DNA of 33,663 nt from Deltaproteobacteria bacterium (GTDB taxonomy: Bacteria > Desulfobacterota > Desulfarculia > Adiutricales > Adiutricaceae). The stretch is taken from contig JAISFS010000071.1 of NCBI GenBank assembly GCA_031263485.1, positions 1-33,663 on the forward strand. Direction: 5' to 3'. Shown piece after piece: positions 8,117-16,397 of this stretch (the stretch's first letter is position 1; each line of letters starts with the position of its first letter). The notes beneath the pieces are model-generated. The model had not been told where the DNA came from. It worked only from the letters and a program-made list of their open reading frames with translations, and did not search any database. Position numbers and translations under genes: made by a program.

Positions 8117-9889
8117 TCAGCTCGGCAGGTTTCCGGCGGGCACGGGGGAGCCGCCCGCGCGATCGGCGAGCTTCTGCTGGAGGATGGAGAGGACGGTGCT
8201 TACCAGGCAGTAGAGGACGAGCCCGGAGGGGCTGTTTAAGAGGAATATGACGAGGATGAGCGGCAACAAGACCGCGAACGATGACTTGGGGTCCCCCGCG
8301 AAGGGAGTCATGCGCTGCTGCCAGACCATCGCGGCTCCCGTGAGGAGCGTGAGCGCCGGGATGCCCGTCGGCGGGTCCAGGATGGGGACCCATATCCCGA
8401 AATCGAAGAGCCTGTCCGGGGCGGAGAGATCGCGGATCCAGAGCGTGAAGGGCGAGCCGCGGAATTCGAGCGCACGGTCCAACACCTTGTAGAAGACGAC
8501 GAAGAAGGGGATCTGGAGTACGAGCGGCAGGCATCCCGACATGGGTTCCACGCCGTAGGCGCTGTAGAGCTCCGTGAGCTCCCTTTTCCTCGTCGCGGAA
8601 TCGGCTCCCGGCATCTTGCAGATCTGCCTCGCGGGCTCCGCGAGATCGCGGATCGTCCTCATGGACTTGAAGCTGCGGGCCGCGAGCGGCCAGATGCCCA
8701 TCCTTATGAGAAGCGTCGCGACGACGATGGCTATCCCGTAGTTGCCGACGATGCCGTGGACCGACCGGAGAAGGAACAGGAGCGGGCGCACCAGGAAAGA
8801 GAGCGCTCCGAAGTCCACGCTTCGGAAGAGGCTGTGGCCCTCGCGCCTCAGGAGCCCGGTGTCCTTGGGGCCGTAGAAGAAGTCGAAGCGCATGGACGTT
8901 TCCGCGCCCGGCGCCAGTTCCAGCGGTTGCGCCGCAGTGACGGCGAGGCCCCGTCCGGGGAGCCGCCGCGCCGCAAGGCGCCAGGGGCTGGACTCGTCGT
9001 CCGCGGGGGCGTTTCCGGCCGGGTCCCCCAAGACCAGCGCGGTCAGGAAATACTGGTCCATGTATCCCAAAAAGTCCGCGGAGGCGACGGGGTTCATGCC
9101 CGAGAGCACGTCCGCGGCGTGGTTCGGGGTCCCGGTCACGAGCTTGCCGTCGATGACGGCCGCCATCACGTTGTGACGGGCCCGGCGACCGCCGAAGGGC
9201 CAGGCGCGGAGCGTCGTGCCGAAAATCCCCGCGATGGCTTTCCCGCCGGCGTTTTCGATCCTCACCTCCTGGCACACCGCGTACGATCCCGCCGCGAACT
9301 CGTACGCGCGGGTGATGGAGAGCCCCGAGTTCAGTTCCTCGGACGTGAAGACTAGCCGGGCCGTGCCTCCCTCGCCCACCGCGATGAACGTGCTGTCGGC
9401 AGTGAACCTCGCGCGGTCCAGCTCCTCGTCCTCGCCGCCGAGGGGGCTGTAGACGAGGCTCATGGGGAGCGATTCGGGACCGTCCCGTTCCGGGACTTTC
9501 ACGAGCTCCTGCATGGGTCCGCTGTCCTTGCCGGCGGCTTCCCATGATCTGTACTTCCTGAGCCTGAAGCTTGAGAGCCTCCCGCCATCCTCGGTGAAGA
9601 CGGCCACGTACTCCGGGGTCTCCACCGTGACGCTCCGCAGGGGCTCAAGGTCCCCAGGGGGACCGGGCGCCTCCTGGGAGAGCCCGGAGCCGATAGCTTC
9701 CGGCGCGGCTTTGTCCGGCGTCCGGCCTTTCGCGGCCGCGTCTTCGGTCGTAGCGGGGGTCAATGCCGCCCCGCCGGTCGATGCCGCCGGGGCCTGGGCC
9801 AGTGCCTGGGGGCCGGGCATGAGGAGGCGATCCCACAGCATGAAGAACCCCGCCGCAGCGAGTACCGTGACAATGACGCGCTTTGACAT
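8117..9889 (-). CDS. yidC: membrane protein insertase YidC, diverged second copy
   Basis: YidC inserts proteins into the inner membrane alone or with SecYEG. This 590-residue copy has an N-terminal membrane segment (about 5-24), an alanine/proline-rich linker, a periplasmic beta-domain (about 80-350) and the five-helix insertase domain from about 364. The basic residue of the hydrophilic groove is R396 in LLIRMGIWPL, corresponding to R366 of E. coli YidC. It is clearly a paralogue of the next gene: both share the block SADFLGYMDQYFLTALVLGD and near-identical WIRDLSAPDRLFDFG. The cytoplasmic C1 loop after residue 400 is divergent and carries a cysteine (ICKMPG) absent from the other copy, and the tail is short. 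AAGGA six bases before ATG 9889 supports the start. It could be a specialised insertase or a duplicate drifting after gene duplication. Confidence 0.95.
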   Translation of the reverse strand: MSKRVIVTVLAAAGFFMLWDRLLMPGPQALAQAPAASTGGAALTPATTEDAAAKGRTPDKAAPEAIGSGLSQEAPGPPGDLEPLRSVTVETPEYVAVFTEDGGRLSSFRLRKYRSWEAAGKDSGPMQELVKVPERDGPESLPMSLVYSPLGGEDEELDRARFTADSTFIAVGEGGTARLVFTSEELNSGLSITRAYEFAAGSYAVCQEVRIENAGGKAIAGIFGTTLRAWPFGGRRARHNVMAAVIDGKLVTGTPNHAADVLSGMNPVASADFLGYMDQYFLTALVLGDPAGNAPADDESSPWRLAARRLPGRGLAVTAAQPLELAPGAETSMRFDFFYGPKDTGLLRREGHSLFRSVDFGALSFLVRPLLFLLRSVHGIVGNYGIAIVVATLLIRMGIWPLAARSFKSMRTIRDLAEPARQICKMPGADSATRKRELTELYSAYGVEPMSGCLPLVLQIPFFVVFYKVLDRALEFRGSPFTLWIRDLSAPDRLFDFGIWVPILDPPTGIPALTLLTGAAMVWQQRMTPFAGDPKSSFAVLLPLILVIFLLNSPSGLVLYCLVSTVLSILQQKLADRAGGSPVPAGNLPS

Positions 9890-10429
9890 GGAGTTTCCTT
9901 GCGGTCCGGGCCGAGGCCTCTGGCGAGGCGGAGTCCCTGAAGGCGGCCCGGTGTCCCGAGGACGGGAGGGGCCTCGCGCGGAGCCATGTTAAGGGAGGAC
10001 ATGCAAGAAGGCATTTTTGGGGCGATGCGCAGGAGGCATGCAAACCAGACAGGTTGCGGGGCAATCCCGGTAGCCTGCCGGGGCCGAACCGGGCAGCCTG
10101 CCGGGGCCGAGCATAAGAGCGGCACAAGGAGTCAATGCGCCGCCGTCCATGCGGAAGGGCGGTGGCGGGAGAGCCTTCGGGCCGAAACGCATCAGCTTGG
10201 GTGCGCCCGTGTGTGAGGAGGGTATCCGGGACGCAGGCGGGAGACGGTGCCGAAAGGGCGTGGGTGAACCGGGGCCGGGCGGAAGGCTGGCGGGAGGCGG
10301 ATCACCCCAGGCGAAGAGTGCCCAAGCTCTCAGGTTGCGCGTCCCCGGAGGGTGAAGGGGCGGCAGAAGACATCCCGGGGGCCTATGGCGCAAACTCCTT
10401 GCGGCGTCCGTACCTCGCCGCGAGGGGCA
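9890..10429. other. 540-bp gap between the two yidC copies
   Basis: GC-rich spacer with no recognisable gene and no AT-rich promoter patch on the minus strand, so the diverged yidC copy is probably read from the upstream operon promoter. It contains the 22-bp tandem repeat at 10067-10110. Confidence 0.5.
10067..10110. repeat. 22-bp tandem repeat, two copies
   Basis: Unit CCGGtAGCCTGCCGGGGCC plus three bases, at 10067-10088 and 10089-10110, with one or two differences. It sits between the tandem yidC genes. Confidence 0.8.
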
Positions 10430-12343
10430 TCACTTCCTGGCGGCCGCAGGCTTCCCCGGCTTGGCTTTCCTGGGTGGCGTCCCCTTCGCGGGCGCCGGCG
10501 CGCCGCCGTTCCGGTTGATGAGCTTCTGCTGGAAGATGGAGAGGACGTTGTTGACCAGCCAGTAGAGGACCAGTCCGGAGGGCATGTTCAGGAGGAAGAC
10601 GGTGAAGAACAGCGGCAGGAGCATCATCATCTTCGCCTGCATGGGATCCCCCATGGTGGGCGTCATGCGTTGCTGCCAGATCATCGAGGCGCCCATGAGC
10701 AGCGTGAGCACCGGGATGCCTGCGGGCGGGGCCAGGAACGGGATCGACACCCCGAAGTCGAAGAGCCTGTCCGGGGCTGAGAGGTCGCGGATCCAGAGCA
10801 TGAAGGGAGCGCCGCGGAGCTCGAGCGCGTAGTCCAGGACCCGGTAGAAGGCGAAGAAGAAGGGGATCTGGAGGAGCATGGGCAGGCATCCGCCCAAGGG
10901 GTTGGCGCCGTGGGCGCGATAGAGCGCCATCATCTCCTTGTTCATCGTCTCGGGTTCGCCCTTGTACTTCTCGCGGAGCTTCTGCACGGGGCCCGAGAGC
11001 TGCTGCATCTTCTTCATCGATTTGTAGCTTTTGGCGGTGAGCGGCCACAGGGCGACCTTGATGAGGACCGTGACGATGATGATGGCGACCCCGTAGTTGC
11101 CGGTGAAGCCGTAGAAGAAGCGGAGCAGGAAGCCGAGCGGGTGCGCGAGAAACGAGAACCAGCCCAGATCCACGCTCCGCGAGAGGCTGTGGCCCTCGCG
11201 CCGCAACAGTTCCGTCTCCTTGGGGCCGTAGAAGAAGTCGAAACGCATGGTCGTTTCCGCCCCGGGCGCCAGCTCCAGCGGGAGCGTGGCGGTGGCGGCG
11301 AGCCCCCGGCCCGGAAGCTCGGAGGCGGAGACGCGCCAGGGGCTGACCTCGCCCGCCGCGGGGGCGCCTCCCGTCGGATCCCCCAAGACCAGCGCGGTCA
11401 GGAAGTACTGGTCCATATAGCCCAGAAAGTCGGCAGAGGTGACGACGCGGATGTCGGAGAGCTCCTCGGCGGCGTCGTCGACGGTCTCGGTCACGAGCCT
11501 GCGGTTGATGAACCCCGCCATCACGTTGTAGCGGTTCTGGCGCTCGGCGAAGGGCCAGGAGCGGAGCGTGGTGCCGATCCGCCCGGAAACGGGGGACGCG
11601 CCGCCGTTCGTCAGCCTCACCTCCTGCTTAATCACGTAGGACCCGGCGGTGAACTCGTAGACGCGCTCGACGGAGAGCCCCGAGGTCCGCTCCCGGGGGG
11701 AGAATACGAGCCGGGCCGTGCCCCCCTCGGCCACCGTGACCTCGATCCGGTCGGCGGTGAACCTCGCGCCGCGGAGTTCCTCGGTCGCTCCGTCCGGGGA
11801 GGCGTACACGAGGCTCATGGGAAACCCCGACGCGTCGGAGCGGGGGGGGAGGTTCACGAGCTCCTGGTACGACGCGGTCTCCTCGCCGGCGGCTTCCCAG
11901 GACTTGTACTTCTTGAGCTTGAAGCTTAAGAGCCTGCCGCCTTCCTCGGTAAAGACAGCCACGAACTCGGGGGTCTCCACCTTCGCGCGCCGCAGGGGTT
12001 CAGGGGTCGGAGGGGCATCCGGCGTTTCCGCCGAAGGGCCGTCGCCTTCCCGGGCGGAGCCTTGGGCCGCTCCTGCGACCGCTCCCGCCGGATCTGCGCC
12101 TGCCGGGCTGACGGCAGCTCCGGACGCCGCCCCCGCCGTCTGGCCTTCCTCGCCGGTCCCCGACGCGTCGGCGCCGGGGCCGACGGGGATGCCCAGCACG
12201 CCCGGGCCGGCGGAGCCGGCCTCAGCCGCCGGGGCCTGTGCCTGGGGCGCGGGCGCGGGCGGGAAGATGAGGGGGTAGAGATAGCTCACCAGCATGAAGA
12301 ACCCCATCATCACGAGCATGGTGACTACGACGCGCTTTTCCAT
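10430..12343 (-). CDS. yidC: membrane protein insertase YidC, canonical copy
   Basis: The 637-residue insertase follows yidD in the conserved rpmH-rnpA-yidD-yidC order, so it is the canonical copy. It has an N-terminal membrane anchor (about 5-28), a long alanine/glycine/proline linker (about 30-115), a periplasmic beta-domain (about 118-395) and the five-helix insertase domain from about 400. The groove residue, arginine in E. coli, is lysine here: K429 in VLIKVALWPL. The charged C1 loop (SMKKMQQLSGPVQKLREKYKG) looks like ordinary YidC, and the C-terminus ends in a basic lysine/proline tail of the kind that can contact ribosomes. AAGGA seven bases before ATG 12343 supports the start, and the same AAGGAAA is kept before the second copy. 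Confidence 0.96.
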   Translation of the reverse strand: MEKRVVVTMLVMMGFFMLVSYLYPLIFPPAPAPQAQAPAAEAGSAGPGVLGIPVGPGADASGTGEEGQTAGAASGAAVSPAGADPAGAVAGAAQGSAREGDGPSAETPDAPPTPEPLRRAKVETPEFVAVFTEEGGRLLSFKLKKYKSWEAAGEETASYQELVNLPPRSDASGFPMSLVYASPDGATEELRGARFTADRIEVTVAEGGTARLVFSPRERTSGLSVERVYEFTAGSYVIKQEVRLTNGGASPVSGRIGTTLRSWPFAERQNRYNVMAGFINRRLVTETVDDAAEELSDIRVVTSADFLGYMDQYFLTALVLGDPTGGAPAAGEVSPWRVSASELPGRGLAATATLPLELAPGAETTMRFDFFYGPKETELLRREGHSLSRSVDLGWFSFLAHPLGFLLRFFYGFTGNYGVAIIIVTVLIKVALWPLTAKSYKSMKKMQQLSGPVQKLREKYKGEPETMNKEMMALYRAHGANPLGGCLPMLLQIPFFFAFYRVLDYALELRGAPFMLWIRDLSAPDRLFDFGVSIPFLAPPAGIPVLTLLMGASMIWQQRMTPTMGDPMQAKMMMLLPLFFTVFLLNMPSGLVLYWLVNNVLSIFQQKLINRNGGAPAPAKGTPPRKAKPGKPAAARK

Positions 12344-12647
12344 GAAAATTTCCTTGAGTCTGGACCTGGATCGGCGAGTGAAGCGGCATCCCTTAGGGCG
12401 GCCCCGGGCCCCCTAAGCGTTAGGGGCATCGCGTGGAAGCGGGACAGGGTTGGGGCCTCGGGGTCGGCCGGTCGCCTTCCGGGCGGCCCAGAAGCCTGTC
12501 CTGGGGTCGATCGCCTCCGGGGCGGCCCTGAAGCCTGTCCTGGCGGGCAATCGCCTGCCTGGTAGCCCTGAAGCCGGTCGGGGCCGGGCGATCGCCAGCC
12601 GCTCGATGTCCTGGAGGCAGACGTCACGCCGGATTGCCCAGGAGTCT
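12344..12647. other. gap between yidD and yidC, no gene seen
   Basis: About 300 bases of GC-rich spacer inside the operon, mostly filled by the 39-bp repeat at 12470-12588. In most genomes yidD and yidC are nearly adjacent, so this gap is expanded. Confidence 0.5.
12470..12588. repeat. about 39-bp degenerate tandem repeat, three copies
   Basis: Copies at about 12471-12508, 12509-12547 and 12548-12588 share ATCGCCT, then CCCTGAAGCC followed by TGTCCTGG or GGTCGGGG. The first two match closely and the third is more diverged. Confidence 0.75.
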
Positions 12648-13034
12648 TCAAGGGCACCTCGGCGACCGGTCACTCGGTCGGTCCCGGCCATGTCTGTGGT
12701 GGGGCGGCGGGGCCCGGTGAGGCGTGGGTCGCGGGGAAGCCTGGCGGATGGTTTTGCCCCGCGCCACGGCCGCCTTGCGGAGGGCGGAAGCCAGGCGGGC
12801 GGGGGAGGGGGGCGGTACCGGATCGTGGCCGCCCTTGCAGAGGGGTTGGCAGCGCAGGATCCTCCAGGCCGAGAGCGCCGCCCCCCTGATGATGCCGTGG
12901 ATCCGGAAGGCCTCCAGGGCGTACGTGGAACAGGTGGGGGTGAAGCGGCACTGGGGAGGAGTGAGCGGCGAGATGAAGGCTCGGTAGAAACGGATCGGGA
13001 GCATCATGGCCCGTGCGGCGAGCGACGGCTTCAT
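12648..13034 (-). CDS. yidD: membrane protein insertion efficiency factor YidD
   Basis: YidD is a small membrane-associated protein that helps YidC-dependent insertion. The family core is unmistakable: [18 protein letters not shown], then [15 protein letters not shown] and [16 protein letters not shown], with the conserved cysteines. The frame is open far upstream, but only ATG 13034 gives the usual short lead ([16 protein letters not shown]) before the core; the double ATG nine codons later is an alternative. The product is about 128 residues because roughly 50 proline/arginine/histidine-rich residues follow the core, beyond the usual 70-90 residue length. It lies between rnpA and yidC as in most bacteria. 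Confidence 0.88.
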   Translation of the reverse strand: MKPSLAARAMMLPIRFYRAFISPLTPPQCRFTPTCSTYALEAFRIHGIIRGAALSAWRILRCQPLCKGGHDPVPPPSPARLASALRKAAVARGKTIRQASPRPTPHRAPPPHHRHGRDRPSDRSPRCP

Positions 13035-13335
13035 GGCCGCGTCCGCCGAAAGGGCTTCCGGGGCTGCGGGACGCGAGGTATGTTGCGGGCAACGGCGGAA
13101 CCCGGGCGCGTCCGCGCCCGCCCTCCGGGCAAAAAAAAAGGCGGCGGAGGCCCGCGGAAGGCTCCATGGGAGGCTCCGGGCGAGGCCTGCGGCCTTTTCG
13201 CGAGCTTGGATCTTCCGCCGGTGGCGCTCCGGCGGCCGGAGGGCGGGAGGAAACATGCGTGTCCGTATCGAGGTGTCGCCGCAGGGGGCCCCGAAGGTTC
13301 CCGCGGCCATGCCGGCCTTGATGCTCCCGGGAAAG

Positions 13336-13863
13336 TCACGCGCGCTCCGGGGGCTGTCCCGGTGGTCCGCCTCCGCCGCGGGCTCCGGTATCGCCGTCCC
13401 GGGGGACCTTCCGATCGTGCCGGGCCATGTCGCCCCGGGGGCCGGCGGGCGAGCGGCGGGGCCGTCCGGGGGCCGCGGACGCGAGTGACCTGCGCAGGGC
13501 CTTTACGAGCCCGGCCTCGGCCTCGCCCAGGTGGAGCTCGCTCAGGGGAGGCCCCTTGCGCGGCCCGGGGCGGGCCAGAAAAAGGACGTCCAGGCCCTGG
13601 GGCCAGAAAGGGGACCGGAGCCGAAAGAACTCCCTTGCCTCTCGCTTAAGGCGGTTGCGGGCGACGGCGTTCCCGGACTTCCGGGTGGCAGTGATGCCCA
13701 GGCGGTTGCGTCCGAGGCCGTTCGGGGCGCATACGACCGTGAAGTCGCCCAGGCCCGCCTTGGAGGCGCCCCTGGCGCCCTTGAGCCTCAGGTACTCCCG
13801 CCGTTTGAGGAGCCTCGACTCCTTGGGCAGGGCGAAGCCCCGCCCGGTCGGGCGAGCGGTCAA
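13336..13863 (-). CDS. rnpA: ribonuclease P protein component
   Basis: Protein subunit of RNase P, which matures tRNA 5' ends with the catalytic RNA. The RNR signature is present as [18 protein letters not shown], preceded by [17 protein letters not shown] and followed by [11 protein letters not shown]. The frame runs open through rpmH, so the start needs choosing: a TTG at 13863 overlaps the rpmH stop as TTGA, suggesting translational coupling, and gives a normal N-terminus. The core is about 117 residues, but the frame continues for some 58 residues of glycine/proline/arginine-rich sequence, giving 175 in total against a usual 110-125. The tail may be an extension by repeat drift or a lost stop codon. 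Confidence 0.9.
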   Translation of the reverse strand: MTARPTGRGFALPKESRLLKRREYLRLKGARGASKAGLGDFTVVCAPNGLGRNRLGITATRKSGNAVARNRLKREAREFFRLRSPFWPQGLDVLFLARPGPRKGPPLSELHLGEAEAGLVKALRRSLASAAPGRPRRSPAGPRGDMARHDRKVPRDGDTGARGGGGPPGQPPERA

Positions 13864-13994
13864 ACGGAGAGTCTTTTGCGGCCCTTGGCCCTGCGGCGGC
13901 GGATGACGGCCTGGCCGCCGGCGGTCTTCATGCGGGCCCTGAACCCGTGGGTCCTCTTCTTGCTGATGTTGTGGGGCTGGAAAGTTCGCTTCAT
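13860..13994 (-). CDS. rpmH: 50S ribosomal protein L34
   Basis: A 44-residue, highly basic protein of the large ribosomal subunit, beginning [18 protein letters not shown] and ending in the family's arginine/lysine-rich segment [15 protein letters not shown]. Length and sequence are those of ordinary L34. GAGG nine bases before ATG 13994 is the ribosome site. It is first in the rpmH-rnpA-yidD-yidC-yidC operon, about 120 bases after a near-consensus promoter, and its stop overlaps the rnpA start. Confidence 0.97.
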   Translation of the reverse strand: MKRTFQPHNISKKRTHGFRARMKTAGGQAVIRRRRAKGRKRLSV

Positions 13995-14040
13995 GGTCTG
14001 CTGCCTCTTGAGGGAACTGGCGGGGTGCGCCTCCGGGGAT

Positions 14041-14091
14041 AAAAACAGCCCCTGCGCGGGGCCCGGTTCGGCGGCGTCCGGCGAACCGGGC
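14041..14091 (-). promoter_or_regulatory. rpmH leader hairpins, candidate attenuator
   Basis: Read on the minus strand, the leader first forms a perfect 10-bp hairpin (arms 14091-14082 and 14070-14061, 11-base loop). A GC stem of five pairs follows (14062-14058 with 14052-14048), then TGTTTTT ending at 14041. The second stem plus U-run looks like an intrinsic terminator before rpmH, and its first arm overlaps the last two bases of the first hairpin. Confidence 0.45.
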
Positions 14092-14122
14092 GGGGGCCGG
14101 TAATGGCCGCGCCGATCTTTTG

Positions 14123-14151
14123 AGTATAAGGCAAAAGGCCCCCGGTGTCAA
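14123..14151 (-). promoter_or_regulatory. rpmH operon promoter
   Basis: Read on the minus strand, TTGACA (14151-14146), a 17-base spacer and TATACT (14128-14123) give the strongest sigma-70-like promoter in the window. It sits in a small AT-rich patch, and transcription would begin near 14116, about 120 bases before rpmH. Confidence 0.8.
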
Positions 14152-14758
14152 TTTCGAACAGGCCCTCAGGCCCTCAAGCCATCCAGGCCATCGGCCCTCG
14201 CCGACCCTCCCCTGGACCTTGCAGGCCTCAAATCAGCAGGGCCTCGCGTCAGGCCGGTGCGCCCCCGGAAACCTTCCGGCCGCCCCGGACCCGCTACCGC
14301 CGGTTCGGGGCCGCTACCGCCGGTTCGGGGCCATGCCGCCTGCGGGGGGCAAGGGGCAGGGCTTTGGCTATCGGTCTCCGGCCTCGGCCTACGGGCATCG
14401 TGGAGATGTCGGAGGCGCGCGGGACAGCCCGGAGGCGGGAGGGACTGCCCGCCTGGGCAGGCTAGCGGCTTGCCGCAAAAAGGCCTTGCCCGGGGGATCC
14501 GCCGGCTTTCGGGGGGTGTTGCCGCAGGCGCCTCCTGCCCCGCCCGGGTTCCGTCGGGGGACAGTGGCCGAGCCGCCGTCTGGGCCCCGTCCGGGGATGG
14601 CCTCCGGCCCGGTGTCCTGGCCCGGAGAAGCCGCGGGATCTGCGTCGGGGCGTCATATTGGCGGCGGGCATTCGGACTGAAGGATGGCGCCAGGCCGCCT
14701 GCCTGGAAGCGGAGGCGAGCCTCCCTCCGGCCGGAGGACGCCGGGGGGGCCCCTCGGG
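14152..14758. other. gap between dksA and the rpmH promoter
   Basis: GC-rich, no recognisable gene on either strand. It contains the exact 20-bp tandem duplication at 14291-14330 and many GC palindromes without T-runs. I see no cluster of DnaA boxes despite the proximity of rpmH. Confidence 0.5.
14291..14330. repeat. 20-bp tandem repeat, two identical copies
   Basis: CCGCTACCGCCGGTTCGGGG occurs at 14291-14310 and again immediately at 14311-14330. Confidence 0.9.
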
Positions 14759-15121
14759 CTAGCCCCGGCGGGCGCTCTCCCGTTCCTCCTGGGCGGTCTT
14801 GCAGCGGATGCAGAGGGTGGAGACCGGCCTGGCCTCCAGGCGCGCCTCTGAGATATCGTCCCCGCACTGCTCGCAGATGCCGAACGTCCCGGCGGTGATG
14901 CGCTCCAAGGCCGCGTCTATCTTGTTCAGGAGATGGCGCTCCCTCTCGCGGAGCCTCAGCGTGAAGCTCCGGTCGGTCTCCAGGGTGGCCCTGTCCGCAG
15001 GGTCCGGGAAGCTCTCGGCCTGGACGAGCAGATCGTTTACGGTGTTGGCGGCATGGCTCATTATCTCCTCGCGCTGCTCCAGGAGGAGTGCCTTGAATTT
15101 CTCCAGCAAAGCGATTTCCAT
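14759..15121 (-). CDS. dksA: RNA polymerase-binding transcription factor DksA
   Basis: DksA binds the RNA polymerase secondary channel and, with ppGpp, resets transcription of ribosomal and amino acid genes. The 120-residue protein has a coiled coil with the tip sequence DPADRA at residues 40-45, preserving the two aspartates and alanine that define active DksA rather than the looser TraR group. A four-cysteine zinc finger follows (C83, C86, C104, C107) in CEQCGDD and CIRCK. It is shorter at the N-terminus than the 151-residue E. coli protein, as in many non-enteric DksAs. AGG and AAGGA precede ATG 15121. It lies upstream of the rpmH operon on the same strand, separated by a promoter. Confidence 0.92.
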   Translation of the reverse strand: MEIALLEKFKALLLEQREEIMSHAANTVNDLLVQAESFPDPADRATLETDRSFTLRLRERERHLLNKIDAALERITAGTFGICEQCGDDISEARLEARPVSTLCIRCKTAQEERESARRG

Positions 15122-15293
15122 GTAAACCTGTCCTTGTTGCGGGGCTTCCCCTCCGGAGGTTTTTCGGAAGCCTGGGTGTCGCGGGTGTCTGGGCTGCCGC
15201 CGCCCGGACGAAGTTCCGGCACGGCGGGCCGTCCCGGCGGCTCCTGCCGCGTTCGGGATGGGCGCGGGTCAGGGGGGATGGCGAAACTACACC

Positions 15294-15322
15294 TTAATAA
15301 CGCGGGCCTTGCCGAAAATCAA
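15294..15322 (-). promoter_or_regulatory. candidate proximal dksA promoter
   Basis: On the minus strand, TTGATT (15322-15317) and TATTAA (15299-15294) lie 17 bases apart in an AT-rich patch, about 170 bases before dksA. Each hexamer matches four of six consensus positions. Confidence 0.4.
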
Positions 15323-15563
15323 TCATAACTTCCTAAAAAAGGGCACGGACGGTCGGATCCGCAGATTTTTTATGTTTTCGGTCGAAAAGTCTCCGTTCTT
15401 AGCGTAACCGGGCGGCCACGCAGGACGCCGGGGCACCCGGTCGAGCCGTTGAAACCGAGTCCGCCCTGACTCAGTTGCCCGAAACGCGCGGTCGGCGGCC
15501 GCCTTCAGACGCATGGAATCCGATGCCAACGGCCTGAAGCGGAATGCGAAAGCTGATCTGGGA

Positions 15564-15592
15564 TTTATATTAATGATATCAGTGGCTTACAA
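15564..15592 (-). promoter_or_regulatory. candidate distal leftward promoter
   Basis: On the minus strand, TTGTAA (15592-15587) and TATAAA (15569-15564) lie 17 bases apart in a second AT-rich patch. It would give a dksA leader of about 435 bases or serve an unrecognised short transcript. Confidence 0.35.
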
Positions 15593-16051
15593 GACGCCGC
15601 TCCACTTGAGTCGTTTACATCGGCATGGAGTCCGGTTTCCGGGCGCGGGAGCCGGGCCGTCGACTCGGACCGGGGAGCCGGGCGGCCTCCGCCATCCCGC
15701 TTGCCAGATGAGGCGAGACTAGATCCTCAACCGGCGGGGGCTGGCGGCTTAGGATTCCTGAGGACCCTGGCGGCCAAGGCTTCCGAAAGCTCCGTGCGGC
15801 ATCGGCGGCCAAGGCGGCAGGCAGGCACGGATCGGGTTCTCAGGCGGAGGGCGGAAACGGGCATGAGGGTCGGGGTCCCGATGAGTCCGTGCTGTACGCC
15901 AGCCGACCGGACGATGGCGACCGGTCGGCCGGCGGTGCCGGACTCCTACCTTATTCCGGCTGATCTCCCCTTGCCATCCGGCCCCATCTGGTCTAAAAGA
16001 GGGTCTTGGCCCAGCATGCCTTCAGCCCGCCCCGGTCAAGGCGGGCCTTTC

Positions 16052-16100
16052 GGCCCCCCCGATGCTCCAGGCGCCGCACGGGAGGGGCCTATCTTTTTTT
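16052..16100 (+). terminator. possible intrinsic terminator with no gene upstream
   Basis: GGCCCC (16052-16057) can pair with GGGGCC (16084-16089) around a long GC loop, and seven T follow at 16094-16100. The long loop makes it a weak candidate. Confidence 0.3.
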
Positions 16101-16250
16101 CCGCCGCCATCCCTGAAGGCCCCTCTCCCGCTCGGAGGTCGGGTCGCCCTTCGGCCAAGGCCTTGCGGGACGCACTGGGTGCGGGGAGCCGCCTTCCTGC
16201 CGCCCCTATCCGAAGGCCCTGCAGGCTTCCATGTCCGAAAACCCCTTCGG

Positions 16251-16282
16251 CGTTGAAAATGCCTTCTGTTTTCAACGTTTTT
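16251..16282 (+). terminator. intrinsic terminator, rightward, with no gene upstream
   Basis: A perfect 9-bp inverted repeat, CGTTGAAAA (16251-16259) and TTTTCAACG (16269-16277), with a nine-base loop and five T immediately after. Only the + strand has the T-run. No recognised rightward gene precedes it, so it may end an undescribed transcript. Confidence 0.55.
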
Positions 16283-16328
16283 GTCAAAAAATCCGGGGCG
16301 GCTCTCGGGCGATGCGGCGAATTGGGGC

Positions 16329-16397
16329 CGTAAATGTCTGATTTTACGTTTGTTTTGTCCTCGACATGAAATAGCCCGTATTGTGCACAATTGTTGC
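16329..16397 (+). promoter_or_regulatory. glnN upstream control region, candidate
   Basis: An AT-rich patch with two palindromes: CGTAAA/TTTACG (16329-16348) and the perfect 10-base TTGTGCACAA (16381-16390). A weak sigma-70 pair TTGTCC (16355-16360) and TATTGT (16379-16384) has an 18-base spacer. GTGCAC, five bases, TTGC (16383-16397) has the spacing of a sigma-54 site but lacks the usual GG. Which promoter works, if any, cannot be decided here. The glnN start is about 460 bases on. Confidence 0.3.

Noticed and set aside
13999..14758. Replication origin near rpmH
   Set aside because: rpmH is often close to dnaA and oriC, but there is no dnaA gene here and no cluster of TTATCCACA-type boxes.
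15323..15529. 68-codon minus-strand frame downstream of the distal dksA promoter candidate
   Set aside because: TTG start, no ribosome site, arginine-rich composition and no recognisable family.
15122..16250. Housekeeping RNA gene (RNase P RNA, tmRNA, SRP RNA) in the long gap
   Set aside because: None of the conserved core sequences of these RNAs could be found on either strand.
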